NCBI GenBank assembly: GCA_018240595.1
Contig: JAFEFL010000027.1
Span: 124,001 to 188,000, forward strand
Source of the DNA: Pseudomonadota bacterium
GTDB lineage: Bacteria; Pseudomonadota; Alphaproteobacteria; Rhizobiales; Xanthobacteraceae
Length of the DNA: 64,000 nt
Direction of reading: 5' to 3'
The position numbers and the translations under genes are program-made. This document shows, piece by piece, positions 59,256-64,000 of the stretch (positions are counted from its first letter, which is position 1; the number at the start of each line of letters is the position of its first letter). The notes beneath the pieces are model-generated. The model was not told the DNA's origin, made no database searches, and saw nothing but the letters and a program-made list of their open reading frames with translations.

Positions 59256-60215
59256 GTGGCCTTGTTTGGTATCGACGAGATCGAAGACGCCGCGCGCCTC
59301 GTCTACCGGCAAATGCGGCCGACGCCGCAATATGTCTGGCCGCTGCTCGGCGAGCGCGCCGGCGCCACGGTCTTCGTCAAGCACGAGAACCACACGCCGA
59401 CCGGCGCCTTCAAGGTGCGCGGCGGCATCACCTTCATCGACTGGCTCAAGCGCACGCACCCGGACGTGCCCGGCATCGTCACGGCGACGCGGGGCAATCA
59501 CGGCCAGAGCCAGGCCCGCGCCGCCACCGCGGCCGGGCTGAAGGCCAAGATCCTGGTGCCGTTCGGTAATTCGGTCGAGAAGAACGCGGCAATGCGCGCC
59601 TTCGGCGCCGACCTCATTGAATTCGGCAGCGACTTCGACGAGGCCCGCCTCGAGGCGATGCGGCTGGCCAAGGTCGAGGGCCTGTTCCCCGTACCGCCGT
59701 TCCATCGCGAGCTGGCGCGCGGCGTCGCCACCTACGCCCTCGAACTTTTCAACGAAGCGCGCGACCTCGACACCGTCTATGTGCCGATCGGCTGCGGCTC
59801 GGGCATCTGCGGCGTCATCGCCGTGCGCGACGCGCTCGGGCTGGCCACCGAGGTCGTCGGCGTCGTCTCGACCGAGGCGGCCGGCGCCAAATTGTCGTTC
59901 GAGGCCGGCAAGCTGATCGAGACCAATTCGGCCAACACCATCGCCGACGGCATGGCGGTGCGCGTGCCCGTGCAGGAAGCTTTCGACATCTATTCCAAGG
60001 GCGCGAGCCGTATCGTCGCGGTGACCGACGACGAGATCGGCGCGGCTATGCGCTTTCTCTATCGCGACACGCACAATCTCGCAGAAGGCGCCGGCGCCGC
60101 GGCGCTCGCCGCCCTGCTCCAGGAGAAGGACAAGATGCGCGGCAAGAAGGTCGGCATCGTCCTGTCCGGCGGCAATGTCGATATGCCGCTTTATGCGAAA
60201 ATACTCGCCGGCTGA
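59256..60215 (+). CDS. Threonine dehydratase-like PLP enzyme
   Basis: A 319-residue fold-type II PLP enzyme. The PLP lysine is in PTGAFKVRGG, the glycine-rich phosphate loop is PIGCGSGICG, and GNHGQS follows the PLP site. There is no C-terminal ACT domain, so it is like catabolic threonine/serine dehydratases or racemases, and it also resembles hydroxyaspartate dehydratases. The start is taken as GTG 59256, with AGAAGG eight bases before it; GTG 59199 would add a lysine/glutamine-rich tail from the tandem repeat and couple it to the asparaginase gene. The next gene follows after 20 bases. Confidence 0.82.
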   Translation: MALFGIDEIEDAARLVYRQMRPTPQYVWPLLGERAGATVFVKHENHTPTGAFKVRGGITFIDWLKRTHPDVPGIVTATRGNHGQSQARAATAAGLKAKILVPFGNSVEKNAAMRAFGADLIEFGSDFDEARLEAMRLAKVEGLFPVPPFHRELARGVATYALELFNEARDLDTVYVPIGCGSGICGVIAVRDALGLATEVVGVVSTEAAGAKLSFEAGKLIETNSANTIADGMAVRVPVQEAFDIYSKGASRIVAVTDDEIGAAMRFLYRDTHNLAEGAGAAALAALLQEKDKMRGKKVGIVLSGGNVDMPLYAKILAG

Positions 60216-60235
60216 GAATCCCCGAGGAGAACGCG

Positions 60236-60943
60236 ATGAACGCCTTCGAGCATCCGCTCATCAAGAAAGGCATGCCGCTGCAACTCGCCAAGCGGCGCGC
60301 GATGATCGCCGCCGGCGGCAAGCCGCTGGGCTGGAAGGTCGGCCTCGGCGCGCCGGCCCTGATGCAAAAGGTCGGCATCGCCGCGCCGATCGTCGGCTTC
60401 CTGATGCAAAGCGCACAGATCAAATCCGGCGGCAGCGTATCGTTGAAGGGATATGTGCGGCCGGTGGCCGAGCCGGAAATCGCCGTACGCATGGCGGCAA
60501 CGCCCGCGCCTGGCGCGTCGGCCGACGCGGTGCGCGCCGCGATCAAGGAGATCATGCCGGCGATAGAAATCGCCGACATGGACCCGGTGCCGACGCCGGA
60601 CAATCTCGACGTCATCCTCGAGGGCGACGTGTTCCAGCGCCATGTCGTCATCGGCCAGACCACGCGCGCCGGCGGCAGCATCGACGGCCTCACTTCGCGC
60701 GTCACGCGGCGCGGCGCGCTCATCAACACCACGACCGATCCGGAAGCGCTCACCGGCAAGGTCGTCGATATCGTCGCTCATGTCGCGGCCACGCTCGCCG
60801 CCTATGGCGAACAGTTGTCGGCCGGCGACGTCATCATTACCGGCTCGATCACGCCGCCGCAGATGCTGGAGGCGGACGACAGCGCCTTCGTTCACGCACT
60901 CGATCCGGTCGGCGAGGTCTCCATCCGCTTCGATTGGAGCTGA
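60236..60943 (+). CDS. 2-keto-4-pentenoate hydratase / fumarylacetoacetate hydrolase-like protein
   Basis: A 235-residue protein of the MhpD/FAH superfamily. GWKVGLGAPALMQ and the metal ligands in EPEIAV and EIAD fit hydratases and oxaloacetate or acylpyruvate decarboxylases. GAGG precedes the ATG. It shares the transcript of the PLP enzyme, so a combined amino-acid or hydroxy-acid catabolic step is possible. The substrate is open. Confidence 0.82.
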   Translation: MNAFEHPLIKKGMPLQLAKRRAMIAAGGKPLGWKVGLGAPALMQKVGIAAPIVGFLMQSAQIKSGGSVSLKGYVRPVAEPEIAVRMAATPAPGASADAVRAAIKEIMPAIEIADMDPVPTPDNLDVILEGDVFQRHVVIGQTTRAGGSIDGLTSRVTRRGALINTTTDPEALTGKVVDIVAHVAATLAAYGEQLSAGDVIITGSITPPQMLEADDSAFVHALDPVGEVSIRFDWS

Positions 60944-61005
60944 CGCGAACGCGAACCCCGGAGCGGTCGCCGCCCCGGGGCGCGCCTTACGTCCGTGTCC
61001 GCTGC

Positions 61006-62094
61006 TCAGCTCTTCGCGCGCATCTTGATCTGGAAGCTGTCGAAGCCGATCTCGGCGACCTGCAGCCAGGCGTAGGACTGCGACCGGAACTGCACCAGGC
61101 TTTCATACATCTTCTTGAAATGCGGATTGGTCTTCGACAGGTCGTCGTAGACCGCAGTCGCAGCCTTGAAGCAGTCTTCGAGAACCGGCTGCGGGAAGGC
61201 GCGAAGCTGAGCGCCCGCCGCGGCCAGCCGCAGCAGGGCTTGCGGATTGACGGCGTCGTATTTCGACACAGTCCAGAGCCAGGCGTCGTTCGACGCCGTG
61301 ATGATCGCCGACTGGTAATGCTTCGGCAGTTCGTTCCATTTGGCGAGGTTGATGAGGTTGTGGCCCTGCCCGCAACCTTCCCACCAGCCCGGGTAGTAGT
61401 AGTACTTGGCGACTTTCACGAAACCGAGTTTCTCGTCGTCATAGGGGCCGACCCATTCGGCGGCGTCGATCGTGCCCTTCTCGAGCGCGGGATAGATGTC
61501 GCCCGCCGCGATCTGCTGCGGCACCGTGCCGAGCTTCGCCAGGATCGTGCCGGCGAAACCGCCGACCCGGAATTTCAATCCCTTGAGATCGTCGGTGGTG
61601 TTGATCTCCTTGCGGAACCAGCCGCCCATCTGCGCGCCGGTGTTGCCCGCCGCGAAGCCGATGCAGTTGAACTCCTTGAGCAGGTCGTTGAGCATGTCCT
61701 CGCCGCCGCCATGACGGACCCACGCGATCATCATGCGGGTATTGAGGCCGAAGGGCAGCGCGGTGCCGAAGGTGAAGGCCGGGTTCTTGCCGAAGTAGTA
61801 GTAGAGCGCGGTGTTGCCCATCTCCACCGTGCCGTTCTGCACGGCGTCCAGCACCTGCAGCCCGGGCACGATCTCGCCGGCCGCGAACGGCTGCACCTGG
61901 AATTTCTGGTCGGTGATCTCGCCGATCCGCTTGGCGAAGTATTCGCAGCCGCCGTACAGCGTATCGAGCGACTTCGGCCAACTGGCCGTGAGCCGCCACT
62001 TGATGGTCGGCGACGATTGCGCGATCGCCGGCGCAGCGATCGCCGAACCGGCGAGTCCAACGCCGGCCGCTTTCAGGAATTGACGACGTTTCAT
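61006..62094 (-). CDS. TRAP transporter solute-binding protein (DctP/TakP-type), orphan
   Basis: A 362-residue periplasmic binding protein. The N-terminus has a twin-arginine signal (R3-R4-Q-F-L-K) followed by a hydrophobic stretch and cleavage near AIAQ. Residues such as WEGCGQGHN and GGFAGTILAKLG, core GFAGTILAKLG, resemble TakP, which binds 2-oxo acids such as pyruvate. The expected DctQ and DctM membrane genes are absent on either side, so it depends on a transporter elsewhere or is a stand-alone binding protein. It is convergent to the hydratase gene. Confidence 0.87.
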   Translation of the reverse strand: MKRRQFLKAAGVGLAGSAIAAPAIAQSSPTIKWRLTASWPKSLDTLYGGCEYFAKRIGEITDQKFQVQPFAAGEIVPGLQVLDAVQNGTVEMGNTALYYYFGKNPAFTFGTALPFGLNTRMMIAWVRHGGGEDMLNDLLKEFNCIGFAAGNTGAQMGGWFRKEINTTDDLKGLKFRVGGFAGTILAKLGTVPQQIAAGDIYPALEKGTIDAAEWVGPYDDEKLGFVKVAKYYYYPGWWEGCGQGHNLINLAKWNELPKHYQSAIITASNDAWLWTVSKYDAVNPQALLRLAAAGAQLRAFPQPVLEDCFKAATAVYDDLSKTNPHFKKMYESLVQFRSQSYAWLQVAEIGFDSFQIKMRAKS

Positions 62095-62312
62095 GGCGTT
62101 TCCCCTCTGTTAAATCGGTCCGCCGACCCGGGGAGACTTCAGCCGTGAATGTCAGTCCTTCAATTTCCCTCTGTCTGCTTTGTATGCAGGCTTTTATGCA
62201 TTCCGGTATTCCGACCTCCGCAGTTCTCCTACGTGCCGGCGCCCGACAGCGGCGATCTTAGACCTTTCCGCGCGAAGCGAAAGCGCCGATCTATGCGGCG
62301 ACGCGTTCCACA

Positions 62313-62340
62313 ACGGCCGTTGATCTCGATCAACGGCCGT
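62313..62340. promoter_or_regulatory. Perfect FNR/FixK box inside a 28-base palindrome upstream of the AhpD-like gene
   Basis: TTGATCTCGATCAA at 62320-62333 matches the FNR/FnrN/FixK consensus TTGAT-N4-ATCAA exactly. The symmetry extends outward, with ACGGCCG on the left and CGGCCGT on the right, so the arms reach 13 bases each around a 2-base centre. The box centre is about 58 bases before the ATG, so activation from an upstream site is possible. No T run follows, so this is less likely to be a terminator. No other gene lies in the 290-base gap at 62095-62384. Confidence 0.65.
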
Positions 62341-62384
62341 CGCCCCGGCGCCGCTAAGTTCGCTTCCGGACGGAGGTGCGCCCG

Positions 62385-62744
62385 ATGAAGCAGTGGACCG
62401 ATCATCTCAACGAGATCAAGGCGCTGATGCGAACCTTGCGCGGCGACACACCGGACGTGATGAAGGCGTTCTCGGGTCTCGCGCAGGCGGCGCTCAAGCC
62501 GCAGGCGCTGGATGCCAAGACCAAGGAGTTGGTCGCGCTCGGCATCTCGGTGGCGATCCGCTGCGACGACTGCATCGGCTTCCACGTCAAGGCCGCCCTA
62601 GAACACGGCGCCACTCGCGAGGAAGTGATCGAGACGCTCGGCATGGCGATCTACATGGGTGCCGGGCCGTCGGTGATGTACGCCACACACGCGCTCGAGG
62701 CTTACGAGCAATTCAAGCCCGAAGCATCGACCAGCGCGGCCTGA
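62385..62744 (+). CDS. AhpD-like carboxymuconolactone decarboxylase family protein
   Basis: A 119-residue protein. C60-x2-C63 and H67 in CDDCIGFH, preceded by TKELVALGISVAI, form the redox centre of AhpD-like proteins. It is thus likely a peroxidase-linked thiol reductase rather than a ring-opening decarboxylase. GGAGG eight bases before ATG 62385 fixes the start over an earlier GTG at 62376. A perfect FNR/FixK box upstream suggests expression under low oxygen. Confidence 0.88.
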   Translation: MKQWTDHLNEIKALMRTLRGDTPDVMKAFSGLAQAALKPQALDAKTKELVALGISVAIRCDDCIGFHVKAALEHGATREEVIETLGMAIYMGAGPSVMYATHALEAYEQFKPEASTSAA

Positions 62745-62891
62745 CGGCGCGGCAAACGCGCTCCCCGGTATACTTACCCTGCGTCAGGCACTTTTTTGGA
62801 ACCGACTTTGGTCGCGCCTGGCCGCGCGTTGCGGATCGCGTCCGAGGCACCATCTCCGATGCGGGGATTTCATCAACCGCTCGAGGACGCC

Positions 62892-63977
62892 ATGTCGCTT
62901 TTCTCAAAGGCCACGCTTGGCCCGCTGACTCTGCAAAATCATCTCGTGATGGCGCCGCTCACGCGCAGCCGCGCCATTGGCAACGTACCGAACGACCTGA
63001 TGGCCGAATATTACGCGCAACGTGCCGGGCTTGGCCTGCTCATCACCGAAGGCACCTCGCCGTCGCCGAACGGCCTCGGCTATGCGCGCATTCCCGGCAT
63101 CTACTCGGCCGAGCAGGTCGCCGGCTGGAAAAAGGTCACGGACGCCGTGCATGCGAAGGGCGCCAAGATTTTCGTGCAATTGATGCATACCGGTCGCATC
63201 GCGCATCCGCTCAATCTGCCGGCCGGCGCCAAGGTGGTCGCGCCGTCGGCCGTCGCGGCCGCGGGCCAGATGTACACCGACGCCGAAGGCATGAAGGATC
63301 AGCCGGTGCCGCACGCCCTCACCGAGGCCGAACTTGCGGCAACGCGCGAGGAATATGTCACGGCGGCCAAGAACGCGATCGCCGCCGGCTTCGACGGCAT
63401 CGAGCTGCACGCCGCCAACGGCTACCTGCTCGAACAGTTCATCCGCCCGAACTCGAACATCCGCACCGACAAATACGGCGGCTCGATCGAGAACCGCGCC
63501 CGCTTCGTCATCGAAGTCGCGGAAGCGACCGCCGCCGCGATCGGCAAGGATAAGGTCGGCATCCGTCTGTCGCCCTACGGCGTGTTCAACGACATGCCGC
63601 TCTATCCGGAAATGGAAACCGACTACGCCTATCTCGCGGACAAGCTCAACGAGGTCGGCCTTGTCTACGTGCACCTCGTCGATCATTCGCCGCAGGGCGC
63701 GCCGGAAGTGCCGGCTTCGATCAAGCAGACCTTCCGCGACAAGTTCAAACGCACGCTGATCCTGTCCGGCGGCTACGACGTGAAGCGCGCGGAAGCCGAT
63801 CTCGCCGCCGGCAAGGCGGACCTGATCGCGGTCGGCCGGCCGATCCTCGCCAACCCGGACCTGATCGCGCGCTGGAAGGCGGATGCCGAGCAGAATGCGC
63901 CCGACGCCAACACTTTCTATACGCCGGGCCCGAAGGGCTACACCGACTATCCGACCCTGACCAAAGAGCCGGCCTGA
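62892..63977 (+). CDS. Old Yellow Enzyme-family alkene reductase
   Basis: A 361-residue FMN barrel protein. HAANGYLLEQFIRPNSN contains the catalytic/FMN contacts, TDKYGGSIENRARF is the family signature, and the N-terminal motif APLTRSRAIGNVP is typical of the NemA/xenobiotic-reductase group. These enzymes reduce activated double bonds, nitro esters or N-ethylmaleimide with NAD(P)H. GAGG precedes ATG 62892; in-frame sequence upstream is non-coding. The gene ends 23 bases before the window edge. Confidence 0.94.
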   Translation: MSLFSKATLGPLTLQNHLVMAPLTRSRAIGNVPNDLMAEYYAQRAGLGLLITEGTSPSPNGLGYARIPGIYSAEQVAGWKKVTDAVHAKGAKIFVQLMHTGRIAHPLNLPAGAKVVAPSAVAAAGQMYTDAEGMKDQPVPHALTEAELAATREEYVTAAKNAIAAGFDGIELHAANGYLLEQFIRPNSNIRTDKYGGSIENRARFVIEVAEATAAAIGKDKVGIRLSPYGVFNDMPLYPEMETDYAYLADKLNEVGLVYVHLVDHSPQGAPEVPASIKQTFRDKFKRTLILSGGYDVKRAEADLAAGKADLIAVGRPILANPDLIARWKADAEQNAPDANTFYTPGPKGYTDYPTLTKEPA

Positions 63978-64000
63978 TTTCGGCACGGCTGGGCTGGTCA

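Noticed and set aside
58017..60215. A 732-codon frame that seems to fuse the asparaginase region to the PLP enzyme
   Set aside because: The first part reads ialB and the asparaginase gene in a wrong frame; only the part from 59256 (or 59199) is real.
60956..60980. Hairpin after the hydratase gene (CCCCGG / CCGGGG) as terminator
   Set aside because: The stem has only six pairs with a long loop and no T run on either strand; too weak to report.

Overview
The window is high-GC DNA with dense, short-spaced operons. It reads as the chromosome of an alphaproteobacterium of the Hyphomicrobiales, near Bradyrhizobiaceae/Xanthobacteraceae. That placement is inferred from gene order: murA-DUF2948-hisD-UPF0262-phosphatase-maf-yacG, ctaCDB-coxF-ctaGE-DUF983-SURF1, a separate F0 operon atpI-B-E-b'-b, and hemA-type 5-aminolevulinate synthase. 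Several mosaic palindromic intergenic repeats also fit this group. No phage, integrase, insertion sequence, rRNA or CRISPR array was found.

Region 1 (1-10.4 kb, + strand) is a glycogen/alpha-glucan/trehalose operon: the end of a trehalose synthase-maltokinase fusion, then glgB, glgX, treZ and treY, joined by ATGA overlaps or gaps of a few bases. Region 2 (10.4-21.2 kb, mostly - strand) is a conserved housekeeping row running from a small basic protein and murA to yacG and tRNA-Phe. It is interrupted by a two-subunit TPP enzyme, an AMP-forming ligase and a HAF-repeat autotransporter. Neither infA nor the ribonuclease G gene usually found in this row is present.

Region 3 (21.3-27.9 kb) starts at tRNA-Thr. 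It holds a large GT-C-like membrane protein and a divergent run of methyltransferase, Gfo/Idh/MocA oxidoreductase, epimerase and zinc-finger C-methyltransferase, which looks like a small sugar-modification cluster. Region 4 (28-40.1 kb) holds a Nudix hydrolase, an ECF sigma factor with a C-terminal extension facing a small dimeric alpha/beta-barrel-like protein, hemA with an FNR/FixK-type site, an AbrB-type transporter, and a transporter-sensor hybrid kinase with a LuxR-type regulator and an MHS-type transporter. It ends with yjbQ and a secreted coiled-coil protein.

Region 5 (40.3-48 kb) is the ATP synthase F0 operon with a readable promoter and terminator, then a HAD phosphatase, a lipoprotein, a GNAT acetyltransferase, an M16 peptidase and thrC. 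Region 6 (48.1-51 kb, + strand) is a GntR-MFS-amidohydrolase catabolic cassette sitting between thrC and SURF1. Region 7 (51-58.6 kb) is the aa3 cytochrome c oxidase operon on the - strand with divergent ialB. Region 8 (58.6-64 kb) is catabolic: a short asparaginase, a threonine dehydratase-like enzyme preceded by a 9-bp tandem repeat, a hydratase, an orphan TRAP binding protein, an AhpD-like protein behind a perfect FNR/FixK box, and an Old Yellow Enzyme.

No wholly new system could be demonstrated. The best candidates for a second look are the FNR-box AhpD-like gene, the sugar-modification cluster, the ECF/alpha-beta-barrel pair with its perfect operator-like dyad, the sensor-transporter/MHS locus, and the GntR cassette.
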